Assembly: GCF_012295525.1 (NCBI RefSeq)
Contig: NZ_CP051167.1
Location: 4,571,501 to 4,635,500, forward strand
DNA from: Oxynema aestuarii AP17
Lineage (GTDB): Bacteria; Cyanobacteriota; Cyanobacteriia; Cyanobacteriales; Laspinemataceae
Direction: 5' to 3'
Length of the DNA: 64,000 bases
The notes under the pieces: generated by a model
The model's database searches: none
What the model was told of the DNA's origin: nothing
Seen by the model: the letters and a program-made list of their open reading frames with translations, nothing else
Made by a program: the position numbers and the translations under genes
Shown: piece by piece, positions 18,945-28,123 of the stretch
How positions within the stretch are numbered: the first letter of the stretch is position 1
Layout: the number at the start of each line of letters is the position of its first letter

Positions 18945-19110
18945 TAAAATAAACATTAACAGCCATGCTTGAGAGGAAGCAATCGCCGGAGCGTCAAACG
19001 ACACATGGCTGCCATCGGGTTACCCCAACGCTCTCGACAGTCTATTGTGCCTTGTAGGGGTTTTGTTACTAAACCCCGGGCTTTGGCTCAGTCTAGAAGA
19101 GCCATTTTTT
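18945..19110 (+). ncRNA. Candidate structured small RNA, about 150 nt
   Basis: No gene occupies this gap. A -10-like TAAAAT (18945-18950) is followed by three hairpins in series: CAGCCATG (18960-18967) with CATGGCTG (19004-19011); GGGGTTT with AAACCCC near 19056-19077; and TGGCTC (19084-19089) with GAGCCA (19099-19104), which runs into six T residues as an intrinsic terminator. A promoter-like box, structure and terminator within 165 bp make an independent small RNA plausible. It does not match the small RNAs whose cores I remember (Yfr1, SRP RNA, 6S). Alternatively it is an attenuating leader of the gene at 19222. Confidence 0.45.
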
Positions 19111-19221
19111 ATTTTGTCAATTTTTGGGTTTGTGGTTCGCCGCCCGTTCGACTGAGAGATGGGGCAAATGGGCGAGTTTATTGCATAATTAAAAAGCACC
19201 CAGAAGCCGAAAGATCATCTC

Positions 19222-19644
19222 ATGTTTGCTGCACCACCTGAAAAACCCGAGGATGAATGGCGTCGGATCTTAGCCGATTTTGCCAAAACGAACGATCGCG
19301 ACTTGGCGGCCCTGTCGTGGGGATTGTGGCAGGACAAACAACTCGAAGAAAATGTTATCGGGATCGATATGATGCCGACGCCGCATTTTATTTACTGTCC
19401 CAAAAGTGCGATCGCCCAACTCAATACTAACGTAGATAATCGACTGCGCGAAGTTCTCGGTATTCTTGACGGGTTTAATCCGGAAAAAGAAGTGTTAATC
19501 TTCGGAATTTGCGAGGGACAAATCAAGTTAATTAACTTTGAAACGGAACCGTCGCCGCCGGAGTGTTTTACGGAAGTCGGGGCGGATGTGAATACGTTAC
19601 TCGATCGCCTCGAAGCTCGTTTGCAGGGGAAGGTTGAGGCTTAA
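19222..19644 (+). CDS. Cyanobacterial conserved protein, CcmS-like (possible beta-carboxysome assembly factor)
   Basis: 140 residues, no signal or membrane segment. Distinctive segments are ELAALSWGLW-like DLAALSWGLWQDKQ, IGIDMMPTPHFIYCPKSAI, LGILDGFNPEKEVLIFGIC and the C-terminal EPSPPECFTEV. From memory these fit the cyanobacterial family recently described as CcmS, a chaperone that assists beta-carboxysome shell assembly. I could not check this against a database, and no ccm genes are adjacent. A candidate structured RNA ending at 19110 lies upstream. It overlaps the end of the convergent EamA transporter gene by 4 bp. Confidence 0.7.
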   Translation: MFAAPPEKPEDEWRRILADFAKTNDRDLAALSWGLWQDKQLEENVIGIDMMPTPHFIYCPKSAIAQLNTNVDNRLREVLGILDGFNPEKEVLIFGICEGQIKLINFETEPSPPECFTEVGADVNTLLDRLEARLQGKVEA

Positions 19645-20684
19645 ATTCCTTTAAATCCGGTTTCCATTTCTAACTCTTTGGCGGGACTGGTCGGCGGCGG
19701 TAGGGCGGTTTCTTTCTGTTTCTGTCCCACGCCAATTTGGTTCAAAATAATCCCGACGACAATGACGCTACCGCCGATATATTGCGCGGTCGTCGGGGTT
19801 TCTCCTAAAATAAAATAAGCGGCTAAAATTCCGGCGATCGGACTGAAAGAACTGGCTAAAGAAACTTCCGATGCTCCAGTTGTTTTTAAGCCCTGAAACC
19901 AACAGAGTTGACCGCCGACGACGATCGCCGCCCCGTAAATCAACATCCATTGCCACACAAAGGGGGAAAAGGCATCGATAAAGTGATCGGCGCCTAACAG
20001 TTTGACGGTAATGACAAAGAATAAAAAGGCTCCCATTGCCGTGCGAAAAATGGTAAAAATTCCGAGGGGAATTTGGCGCAGTTTGATTTTACTGATAATG
20101 GTAGAACAGGCAAGGGCGATCGCCCCTAAAGCGGCATAAATTTCGCCTTTACCAATCTCTAAACTCGCCCCCATGTTAACCATTTCTTCCGAGGGACTTT
20201 GCCAGACAATCGTCACCACGACGCCGATAAAGGAAACGACTGCCCCCGCAACGACCCAGGGATTGACGCGATCGCCGAGCAACCATACGGACAATGCTAA
20301 AATTAAAGGCGGTTCGATCCGCCCAATTAACACTACATTATTAACCATGGTCAGATCGAGGGCCATAAAGATTAATGATGGGGCTAGAGCCCCGGAAAGA
20401 ATGGCGACCCCCATTAACGCCAACCAATCGATCGCCGAAAGTTGTTTTAAGGTTCGCGGCGTCCACTGTTTGCCATACAGGGCAATTAATACGATTAAAG
20501 CGCAAAGATTGCCGACGAATAAGGTATTACAAAATGAAATAGGATTGCGTCCGTCGATGAGATGTTGGGCGCCGATTTCCGTGAGTTTGCGGACGACGGA
20601 ATTCGACGCAGCAAAAATTAAAATAGCGAGAAAAAGATAACCCCGTCCGGGAATTTTAGTGAATAGATTAGATAGAGAGGTCAC
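19641..20684 (-). CDS. EamA/DMT-family membrane transporter
   Basis: 347 residues with about ten hydrophobic helices in two homologous halves, the layout of drug/metabolite (EamA) transporters. The second half contains WFQGLKTTGASEVSLASSFSPIAGILAAYFILGE, abbreviated here as the GASEVSLASSFSPI loop and ILGETPTTAQYIGG helix that are characteristic. Substrates of this family are amino acids, metabolites or nucleotide sugars and cannot be predicted here. The GTG start at 20684 follows a GAGGA stretch at a somewhat long distance. The last 20 residues are polar and cytoplasmic. It stands alone on the minus strand. Confidence 0.9.
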   Translation of the reverse strand: MTSLSNLFTKIPGRGYLFLAILIFAASNSVVRKLTEIGAQHLIDGRNPISFCNTLFVGNLCALIVLIALYGKQWTPRTLKQLSAIDWLALMGVAILSGALAPSLIFMALDLTMVNNVVLIGRIEPPLILALSVWLLGDRVNPWVVAGAVVSFIGVVVTIVWQSPSEEMVNMGASLEIGKGEIYAALGAIALACSTIISKIKLRQIPLGIFTIFRTAMGAFLFFVITVKLLGADHFIDAFSPFVWQWMLIYGAAIVVGGQLCWFQGLKTTGASEVSLASSFSPIAGILAAYFILGETPTTAQYIGGSVIVVGIILNQIGVGQKQKETALPPPTSPAKELEMETGFKGI

Positions 20685-20813
20685 GGCTCAAAATTATCCT
20701 CATCAGTGACTGAAATCAAACCGAACAATAATGAATCACGGGAGAGGATCGCTGCTGTTGCCATTGCCGTTGCCACCGATTGCAAACCCGCTTTTTTATA
20801 CCCTTTCTAACCG

Positions 20814-21938
20814 TTATTCGACTCGACGACAAGGGATGTAGATATTAAAAACCGTTCCCGATCCCAGTTCGCTATTGACTTCGATGCGTCCTTCGTGAAG
20901 GTCTACGGATCGTTTGACAATGGCTAAACCCAAACCCGTTCCGGGAATATTGCCGACATTGCGAGCTCGATGAAACGGCTGGAATAGATGTTCTAATTCC
21001 CCTTTGTCGATGCCGATCCCGCGATCGCGAACTTGAAAACAAATATAACTTTTATCTTGAAAAACTGACAGATCGACTGCACCGCCATCGGGAGAATACT
21101 TAATGGCATTTGAAAGTAAATTATTGAGGACGTGCCACATTAATTTAGCATCTAAATAAATCATAGAAATATCGAGATCGCACGAGAACGTTAAGTTATA
21201 GCGATCGCCGACGGCCATTCGCAACGGTTCGAGAATACTTTCACAAAAAATTGAGATATCTACCGGAGTTAACTCTAAAGACAGTTGACTTTCTTCGGTA
21301 CGGCTGAGAGTTAGCACATCTTCCAACAACTCATTTAGGGATTTAGTCGCCGATTCGATCATGTCGATCTGTTTTTCCTTTTTGTCATCGGACAGGCGAT
21401 CGCTGTAATATTTGAGTAAGGCAACAGAAGTTTTAATCGTAGTCAGGGGATTGCGAAAATCGTGAGCGGCCATTGAAATATATTGCGATTTCAAATGACT
21501 ATTTTCTTCTGCCTGTCGCCGTTCGTTTTCCGCCGCCACCAACGCCTGTTTGATATCTGATTCTGCCTGAAATCGAGACAGAGAAATCTCGATTGTCACT
21601 TTCAATTCTTGCGGGGTAAAGGGTTTAATAATATAACCGAAGGGATGAGTAATTTTAGCCCGTTTTAGCGTTTTTTCATCGGCATAAGCGGTTAAGTAAA
21701 CGATCGGAACGGGAAACAGGCTTTGAATTCGATTGGCGGTTTCGATGCCGTCGATCTGACCTTGAAGCATGATATCCATCAGGATTAAATCCGGTTTGGT
21801 ATGGGTCGCCATGTTAATAGCTTCTTCACCAGAGCCTACAATATCGATCGGTTCGTAGCCCATACTTTCGAGGTGACTGGCAATATCTTCACCGACGATC
21901 GCTTCGTCTTCGACGATCAAAATTTTAATGCTTGACAT
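20814..21938 (-). CDS. Receiver-histidine kinase hybrid
   Basis: 374 residues, soluble. Residues 1-122 are a CheY-like receiver with the phospho-acceptor Asp55 (LILMDIML) and the conserved Lys in IKPF. A short coiled coil (125-150) leads to a HisKA domain with His159 in the unusual box AAHDFRNPL (HDFRN in place of HELRT), then a HATPase domain with NAIKYS, DRGIGI and GTGLGLAIVK. A receiver in front of a kinase suggests the kinase is switched by phosphotransfer from another protein. It begins 4 bp after the large CBS-GAF-PAS kinase gene, so the pair is an operon and probably forms a phosphorelay. Confidence 0.94.
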   Translation of the reverse strand: MSSIKILIVEDEAIVGEDIASHLESMGYEPIDIVGSGEEAINMATHTKPDLILMDIMLQGQIDGIETANRIQSLFPVPIVYLTAYADEKTLKRAKITHPFGYIIKPFTPQELKVTIEISLSRFQAESDIKQALVAAENERRQAEENSHLKSQYISMAAHDFRNPLTTIKTSVALLKYYSDRLSDDKKEKQIDMIESATKSLNELLEDVLTLSRTEESQLSLELTPVDISIFCESILEPLRMAVGDRYNLTFSCDLDISMIYLDAKLMWHVLNNLLSNAIKYSPDGGAVDLSVFQDKSYICFQVRDRGIGIDKGELEHLFQPFHRARNVGNIPGTGLGLAIVKRSVDLHEGRIEVNSELGSGTVFNIYIPCRRVE

Positions 21939-21942
21939 CGGA

Positions 21943-24900
21943 TTAGAACCTCTTGCGTTCTGTAGGCTGAGGAAAGGTCACTGTAAAACAGGTTCCTTGA
22001 GTTCGATCGATTTCTAAATTCCCTTTGAGTTGTCGGGAGAGGGCGCGAATTAAACGGAAACCCAGAGAGTAGCCAGTTCGCGAGTCAAAATTTGGTGGTA
22101 AACCTACCCCATTATCGCGAACGATCAGGCGCAAGCGATCGGGAGGTAAAATAGAGAAGTCAATTTTAATTTGGCCGACTTCGCGATCGCGAAACGCATG
22201 TTTTAAGGCATTAGAGACGAGTTCGTTAATCAGCAGACCGCAAGGGATGGCGGTATCTAAATTTAGCGAAAGTTTTTCGACATGGAGATCGAGGGCGATT
22301 CGCCTGTTGCCAATATTATAGGAAGAAAACAAATTTGTAGTCAGGTTTTTGATATATTCGGCGAAATCAATTTGAGCGATGTTTTTGGACTGATACAGTT
22401 TTTCGTGAATGAGCGCCATTGAGGAGATCCGCGCCTGACTGTCTTGCAAAATGGCGAGAATTTTTTCGTCCTCTAACGATTGAGATTGCAAGGAAAAAAT
22501 ACTGGAAATAATTTGCAAGTTATTTTTAACGCGATGGTGAACTTCCTTGAGTAATAATTCCTTCTCATTGAGGGAAGCTTTGAGCTTTTCTTCGGTTTGT
22601 TTGAGTTCGCTCAAGGTTCGCATCATTTCGCTGATGTCGCGACAGACGCAAATACAACCGCCATCGGCTAATTGAGTAAAGGAGAGGTCTTCGACAAAGG
22701 TGCTGCCATCTTGGCGCCGGGCGATCGCCTGTCCTTGCCAGTGGCCTTCGCGACGCAAAACCGGGAGAATTTCGGTCTCGAACCGCTCGATTTCGCTGTC
22801 ATCGTAGAGAACCCGCCAGGTTTGGCCGAGGATATCGCGGGCGTTGTCGAAGCCGAAAAAGGTAACGTGAGCGTGATTGAGGTAAATAAATTGCCCGTCG
22901 CTATTGAGAATGGCGATGCCGTCGCTGGCGGCTTCGATCGCCGCCAACTGGCGTTGCAACTGCACTTCAGCCTGTTTGCGTTCGGTGATATCGGTATGGG
23001 ATCCGGCCATGCGATAAGGTTTGCCCCGGTCGTCGCGCAAGGCCGATCCTCGGGTCAAAATCCAGCGATAGTGACCGTCTTTATGGCGGGCCCGAAACTC
23101 CTGTTCGTAGCTGCTAACTTTGCCCGTCAGGTAGTCGTCGAGGGTCGTCATCGCGCGATCGTAATCCTCCGGGTGTAGGGTTTGCTGCCAGGATTCGATC
23201 CGATGGGGTACTTCATCGTCGGCAAAACCGAGCATACTTTTCCACCGGGGAGATAAATACAGGTGTCCGCTTTCGATATCCCAATCCCAAATCCCGTCTT
23301 TAATCCCTTCCACGGCGAGGGCAAACCGTTCTTCACTCTTGCGTAAAGCAATTTCGGCTTGTTTGCGTTCGGTAATATCTTGCGCCAACACCATCCCCGC
23401 AAAAATCTCGCCGCGATCGTTGGTAACGGGTAAACTTTGCAACAAGAGTAACTTGTTGCCGTAGCCAACTTCAAAGGTTCGCGATTTGCCGACGAGGGCC
23501 GCGCGGTAGTGGGGTTCGAGGATGGCGCACAAGTCCGGCGGAAACAGTTCCCAAATGGTTTTACCTTGCAAGGCTTCGCCAGAAAAGCCGATATCTTGCA
23601 GTCCGGAACCGTCGCAGATGGTGTAGCGAAAATCGCGATCGTATAAAATCACGGCTCCGTTGGGAAAGTTGGCGATCAGGGTACGGTAGAGTTCTTCACT
23701 TTTACGCAAGGCATTTTCCGAACCCTCGCGCCGTTGGACTTCCTGACGCAGTTGCTCGATGGTGTCGGCGAGTTCGGCAGTTCGCAGGTTGACCCTCGCT
23801 TCGAGTTCCGCATTGAGCTGTTGCACGGCAGCTTCTGCTTGTCGGCGTTCCGTGATATCGGTGATCATGGCCAAGACTCCAGTATAATTCCCGGCATCGT
23901 CGAAGAGGGGATTGGCGGAGACTAAGCCGTAAAATGAGGAACCGTCCTGGCGCCGAAATTGAAATTCGTGTTGGGCGGAGATCCCTTGGCGGCGCCATTC
24001 GAGGTACTGTTTGACCATCTCGCAGTCCTGTTTGTAGACAAAAACGTCCAAAGGTGCGCCGAGCATGTCTTCGCTGTCGTAACCGAGCATCGACGCCATG
24101 CGCTGGTTGACGAAGCTGGTACGATCGCCCTGGTCGAGGGTCCAAATCCCTTCCATACTGGTTTCGACGATTTGACGATAGCGCTTTTCGCTTTCGCGCA
24201 AGGCGATTTCCGCTTGTTTGCGATCGCTAATATCGCGATAGGCACTTAAAAATAATTCTCGTCCTTGATGGTTGACAATCGACGAGGACACCAGCAGGGT
24301 GCGCCGGGTGCCGTCTTTGGCGCGGATCGTGGTTTCGATATTGCGAAACTCGCGCAAGTTGAGCAGTTGGGACAGTCGAGATAAAGCGCGCTGGTATTCT
24401 TCGGGTTCGGGATAGATCAGGGCTAAAAAGTTCTCGCAGCGATTGGCTTCGTCGGCGGTATATCCGGTAATTTCCTGCATTTTCGAGTTAAATAGCAAGA
24501 AATAGCCTTTGGGATCGCTCAAGGCGATGCCTTCGCCGACGGTTTCGAGAACGGTGGAAAGCTGTTGGGCCGTTTCGGCGATCGCCCGTTCCGTTTGTTT
24601 GCGTTCGGTGATGTCGGTAATCGTAGTCACTAAATAGCGCTGTCCCCGATCCGTACTGGCCCAGCCCCCGGTGAGGTAAATGTGAAAAACGCGACCGTCG
24701 TGACGGCGGATCTCCCATTCTCCGGGGGTTTCGAGGTCGAGCAGCTCGGTGTAATGCCTGCCGACTAATTCCCCTTCCGGGTAACCGAACAGGTAACAAA
24801 AGGCGGGATTGACCCGCACGAAACGGCCCTGTTCGTCGGCGAGGGCCAATCCGATCGGGGCGGTTTTATAAAATAAGCTCAACAGTCGTTCGTTATACGC

Positions 24901-26526
24901 CAATTGTTCTTCAGCCCGTTGGCGCGCTTGCAATTGAGCTTGCAGTTGTTGGAACAGTTGGGCTTGTTGGATGGCGATCGCCAGTTGCACCCCCACCCGT
25001 TCGAGTAAGTTCAACTCTTCCGGATACCAGTTGCGCGGTTCGTCGCACTGATGGGCCACCAACAATCCCCACAGGTGACGTCCGATGCTCTCGGTGGCGA
25101 TCGCCTCGCCGCGTTTGAGCTTCTTACGTCGGGGTTCCATAATAATCGGAATCACTAAAAAGCTGCGAACCTCGAACTCTTCGAGCAGTTCGATGTGACA
25201 ACCCGTCAATCCCGCCTGGTAAATATCGTTGACCGATCGCTTGCGTCCGTTTAGATATTCCAAGCTGCCGTTCGTTTGAAAGTAAGTATCGCGAATTTGC
25301 TTGCCGAGGATCGACAGACAGCCCTCGCTGACCGATTCGGCGACGATTTCCCCTTCCATATTCGGGGCGAACTGGTAGACTAAGACCCGATTGCAGTCGA
25401 GAAAGCGCCGGACTTCGCGCGCGGTGGAATCTAAAATTTCTTGGAGGTTGAGCGATTCGCGAATGCGGGACGCCACCCCGGCGAGGAGGGCTTCGCGACG
25501 GACGCGATCGCGCAGTTTGGAGGTGCGCTGTCGCACTTTTTGTTCTAAATCGGCGGCGCGATCGCGCAGTAACTCGACTTTTTGGGCTTCTAAATGCAAG
25601 ACTTGCTCGTGGAGCACTTCGATGACGCGATACATCTGTACCGGATCGAGGATTTGCAACAAGCGCGTTTGAGTGACGATCCCGAGTAATTCCCCGGACG
25701 CGCCGACGACGAGCAGGCGCCGGATCCGGCGCTCCAGCATGATTTGATGCGCGTCCCAGAGGGAATCGTGAGGGCACACCGCGAGTACGGGAGTACTCAT
25801 CACGGTTTGGGCGCTGAGGGATTCTAAATCGAGTTCTAAGGTTTGGAATTGAATGATGTCTCGTTGGGTGACGATCCCGACGGGGATGAGATGACCGTTT
25901 TTGTGTTCGGAGATCGTCACGCAGCCGATCCGCCGCCGCACCATCAGTTCGGCGATTTCGCGAATCGAGGTAGTTGGCGACGCCCAAATCACGTCCGGGT
26001 TCATCACGTCCCGGACTTCCTGAAATTTGAGCAGGTTAGATGGTTGGAGCACTCGCCGGATGTGGCTGGCGGTGACGACGCCGAGCAGTTGCGATCGCCC
26101 GTCCACGATCGGCACGTGGGTGATGCCATGTTCGCGAAATAACTGCACGATATCGAACAGGTTGCGCCCCTCGCTCCATTCCAGGGCGATCGGATCGTCG
26201 CTCATCACCTGCGCTACGGTCAAATCGGCGATCGGGGTCGCGCGGGATGCTATTTTTACCAGGTCGCTTTCGGTCACGATACCGACTAAGCGCGCCCCTT
26301 CGACGACTAAAATACAGGTGCTGCAAGTGCCGATTTGCGCTTGTAAGGGCAACTCTCCCGGCAATGTTGCCCCCCACTCGTTCCCCACGGTGCAGGCCCG
26401 ATCGCGAACCTCGCTCATTAAGGCGACGACTTCGACAATCGGTCGGTCGGGACTGACGGTAAGCGGATCGCGCTCGATCGCCTGCTCTAAGGAGAGGGAT
26501 TCCAACACGGAAGGGTTGAGAGACAT
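21943..26526 (-). CDS. Multi-sensor histidine kinase: four CBS, GAF, six PAS, HisKA_2
   Basis: I choose ATG 26526 (1527 residues); a TTG five codons upstream is possible. Domains in order: two CBS pairs (about 15-295), a coiled coil (300-345), a GAF domain (about 350-525), six PAS/PAC units (starting near 545, 650, 780, 940, 1060 and 1190, most ending in DITERKQAE-like linkers), and a C-terminal HisKA_2 with VHHRVKNNLQ and a HATPase (NALKHAF, DNGVGLP). CBS pairs bind adenine nucleotides. The GAF has a Cys443-His444 pair in the setting that carries the bilin-binding Cys of cyanobacteriochromes, so light sensing is possible. The protein has no membrane helix and should be soluble. The adjacent receiver-kinase gene is the likely target. 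Confidence 0.95.
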   Translation of the reverse strand: MSLNPSVLESLSLEQAIERDPLTVSPDRPIVEVVALMSEVRDRACTVGNEWGATLPGELPLQAQIGTCSTCILVVEGARLVGIVTESDLVKIASRATPIADLTVAQVMSDDPIALEWSEGRNLFDIVQLFREHGITHVPIVDGRSQLLGVVTASHIRRVLQPSNLLKFQEVRDVMNPDVIWASPTTSIREIAELMVRRRIGCVTISEHKNGHLIPVGIVTQRDIIQFQTLELDLESLSAQTVMSTPVLAVCPHDSLWDAHQIMLERRIRRLLVVGASGELLGIVTQTRLLQILDPVQMYRVIEVLHEQVLHLEAQKVELLRDRAADLEQKVRQRTSKLRDRVRREALLAGVASRIRESLNLQEILDSTAREVRRFLDCNRVLVYQFAPNMEGEIVAESVSEGCLSILGKQIRDTYFQTNGSLEYLNGRKRSVNDIYQAGLTGCHIELLEEFEVRSFLVIPIIMEPRRKKLKRGEAIATESIGRHLWGLLVAHQCDEPRNWYPEELNLLERVGVQLAIAIQQAQLFQQLQAQLQARQRAEEQLAYNERLLSLFYKTAPIGLALADEQGRFVRVNPAFCYLFGYPEGELVGRHYTELLDLETPGEWEIRRHDGRVFHIYLTGGWASTDRGQRYLVTTITDITERKQTERAIAETAQQLSTVLETVGEGIALSDPKGYFLLFNSKMQEITGYTADEANRCENFLALIYPEPEEYQRALSRLSQLLNLREFRNIETTIRAKDGTRRTLLVSSSIVNHQGRELFLSAYRDISDRKQAEIALRESEKRYRQIVETSMEGIWTLDQGDRTSFVNQRMASMLGYDSEDMLGAPLDVFVYKQDCEMVKQYLEWRRQGISAQHEFQFRRQDGSSFYGLVSANPLFDDAGNYTGVLAMITDITERRQAEAAVQQLNAELEARVNLRTAELADTIEQLRQEVQRREGSENALRKSEELYRTLIANFPNGAVILYDRDFRYTICDGSGLQDIGFSGEALQGKTIWELFPPDLCAILEPHYRAALVGKSRTFEVGYGNKLLLLQSLPVTNDRGEIFAGMVLAQDITERKQAEIALRKSEERFALAVEGIKDGIWDWDIESGHLYLSPRWKSMLGFADDEVPHRIESWQQTLHPEDYDRAMTTLDDYLTGKVSSYEQEFRARHKDGHYRWILTRGSALRDDRGKPYRMAGSHTDITERKQAEVQLQRQLAAIEAASDGIAILNSDGQFIYLNHAHVTFFGFDNARDILGQTWRVLYDDSEIERFETEILPVLRREGHWQGQAIARRQDGSTFVEDLSFTQLADGGCICVCRDISEMMRTLSELKQTEEKLKASLNEKELLLKEVHHRVKNNLQIISSIFSLQSQSLEDEKILAILQDSQARISSMALIHEKLYQSKNIAQIDFAEYIKNLTTNLFSSYNIGNRRIALDLHVEKLSLNLDTAIPCGLLINELVSNALKHAFRDREVGQIKIDFSILPPDRLRLIVRDNGVGLPPNFDSRTGYSLGFRLIRALSRQLKGNLEIDRTQGTCFTVTFPQPTERKRF

Positions 26527-27102
26527 AGTCAACGGAACCAACGACGAAAAAAGCGATAAACGGATAGCTCTAGTATTTTTATGGTTGTTTTTAGGGTTGT
26601 TTTTAGGGTTTAAGTCTTGTCGGGCTGAATTTATTTTTAAAAAGTTTTATCGGAACTTTAAAATCAGGTTTCAAAAAGGAGTGGGCGATCGCGATCGTTG
26701 CGAGATCGCGAGCCGAACTGTTCTCAAAATCGGGGTATAGCCAAGCTTTTTAGAGATCGACGATCGACCGACGGCGCCGCGATCGCGATGGTTTGGAGGC
26801 TCCTCGTTGCCCGTTTACTCCCCTCGGACAATTGGCAGTTTTCTATCGGTAGAAATGCCCAAATTTCACCGGATAGATTCCCGATCGCAGACTCCGATTT
26901 ACCCCAATTTTGTTCCTTCAATCCCGAAAATCTTCGTTCTCTACGGCGGCGATCGACCCGATCTCCCTAGGGTCAGGATATCTGAAACTTTAACAAGAAT
27001 TGAAATAATCTTAAATAATATTGACAAGGGTTAAAAATGAGTAACATTTACCCCTGAAGCGGACGGAAGACGATCGGAGCCGTCCTCCGATCGCCGCGCC
27101 TT
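26527..27102. other. Intergenic region without a recognised feature
   Basis: About 575 bp between the large kinase and a hydrolase gene, both on the minus strand. At 26577-26612 the 11-bp unit TTGTTTTTAGGG is repeated twice. The short open frames here look like chance. The kinase promoter must lie in the right-hand part adjacent to 26527, but no clear boxes were found. Confidence 0.4.
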
Positions 27103-28008
27103 CTAAAAATCGCTGGCTTCGATGGCGCGCCCGCTAAAATTGACGATATGACGAGCAGTTTCTCGGGGTTTTTCTAAATGAGGAACGTGGCCGCATTCGG
27201 GAATCCAAATCAGCTTGCTGCCCGCAATTTCTTCTTCAAACCGAGTCGCATCTTTGACGCCGATAATGCGATCGCGATCGCCCCAGAGAACTAACGTATC
27301 TTTTTCGATTCTACCAATTTTATCCCTTAAAAAACCATAACCGCCACTTTTTGTAAAGGAAATCGTCGCTTCGCTCCACCCGGGCATTTTTAAATGCAGC
27401 GCCGCACAAACTGCCGCATCTACAGAGGCAAATGTCCGGTCGTAATAGGCTTGCTCGCTAATTTTTTGGCGGACCCGAGGATTGCGTAAAAACTCTGTCG
27501 CCCAATAGCCCAACGGCGGAAATAAAAAGCGGCTCATCACCGGGGCTTTGGCAAATCCGGCGCTATCGACGAGGACGAGACGGTCTACGGCGTCGGGATA
27601 GGATAAGGTAAAGTCGATCGCCGCCGCCCCACCCATGGACACGCCGACTAAAATAACCGGACGGGCGATCGCTTCTTGCCAAAACGAGTGTAAATGAGTC
27701 TTAATCGCTGCCGGGGTCGGCAATCCGACCGGGCGATCGCCGAAACCAAACCCGAGCAAATCCAGAGCCCAGGTCTCGAAAGAGGGCGAAAGTAAGGGCA
27801 AGAGACGGCGAAACTCGAACAGGGAGCTATCAAAGCCGTGCAGTAGCAAAATCGGCGGGTCGCCGCTACCGTCGCGGACGAAACTGGTGACGATCGCCTC
27901 GTCGCGCAAGGGCGTGGGGATCCCCTGCCGTTGGATGCGTTGGGCCAGGGCGATCGAGGTCGGCTCGGTCAAATTTTCGACGTCAGGCGGGAGGAAACTG
28001 GGGAACAT
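27103..28008 (-). CDS. Alpha/beta hydrolase
   Basis: 301 residues with a standard alpha/beta-hydrolase fold: oxyanion segment LLLHGFDSS, nucleophile elbow GVSMGG with Ser124, an Asp in WGDRDRIIGV, and the catalytic His in CGHVPHLEKP. A helical cap domain occupies about residues 145-225. No signal peptide is seen, so it is probably cytoplasmic. Homologues include epoxide hydrolases, esterases and haloalkane dehalogenases, and the substrate cannot be chosen from sequence. It is divergent from the GH57 gene with a 115-bp shared promoter region. Confidence 0.93.
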   Translation of the reverse strand: MFPSFLPPDVENLTEPTSIALAQRIQRQGIPTPLRDEAIVTSFVRDGSGDPPILLLHGFDSSLFEFRRLLPLLSPSFETWALDLLGFGFGDRPVGLPTPAAIKTHLHSFWQEAIARPVILVGVSMGGAAAIDFTLSYPDAVDRLVLVDSAGFAKAPVMSRFLFPPLGYWATEFLRNPRVRQKISEQAYYDRTFASVDAAVCAALHLKMPGWSEATISFTKSGGYGFLRDKIGRIEKDTLVLWGDRDRIIGVKDATRFEEEIAGSKLIWIPECGHVPHLEKPRETARHIVNFSGRAIEASDF

Positions 28009-28123
28009 CAGTCAATAAGTATATATATGGATCGCGATCGCTTCGTAACCGAGGCTATGGCGGGCGATCGCCCATCGGAGGTAAGCTAAGGTGAACCGAA
28101 TCTCACTATAAGCATTAACGATC

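Noticed and set aside
18945-19110. SRP RNA or 6S RNA
   Set aside because: The GGAAGCA string is present, but the SRP apical loop and stems are not, and the fold is three separate hairpins, unlike 6S.
18969-19241. 90-codon open frame
   Set aside because: It lies across the hairpins and terminator of the candidate RNA and has no ribosome site.
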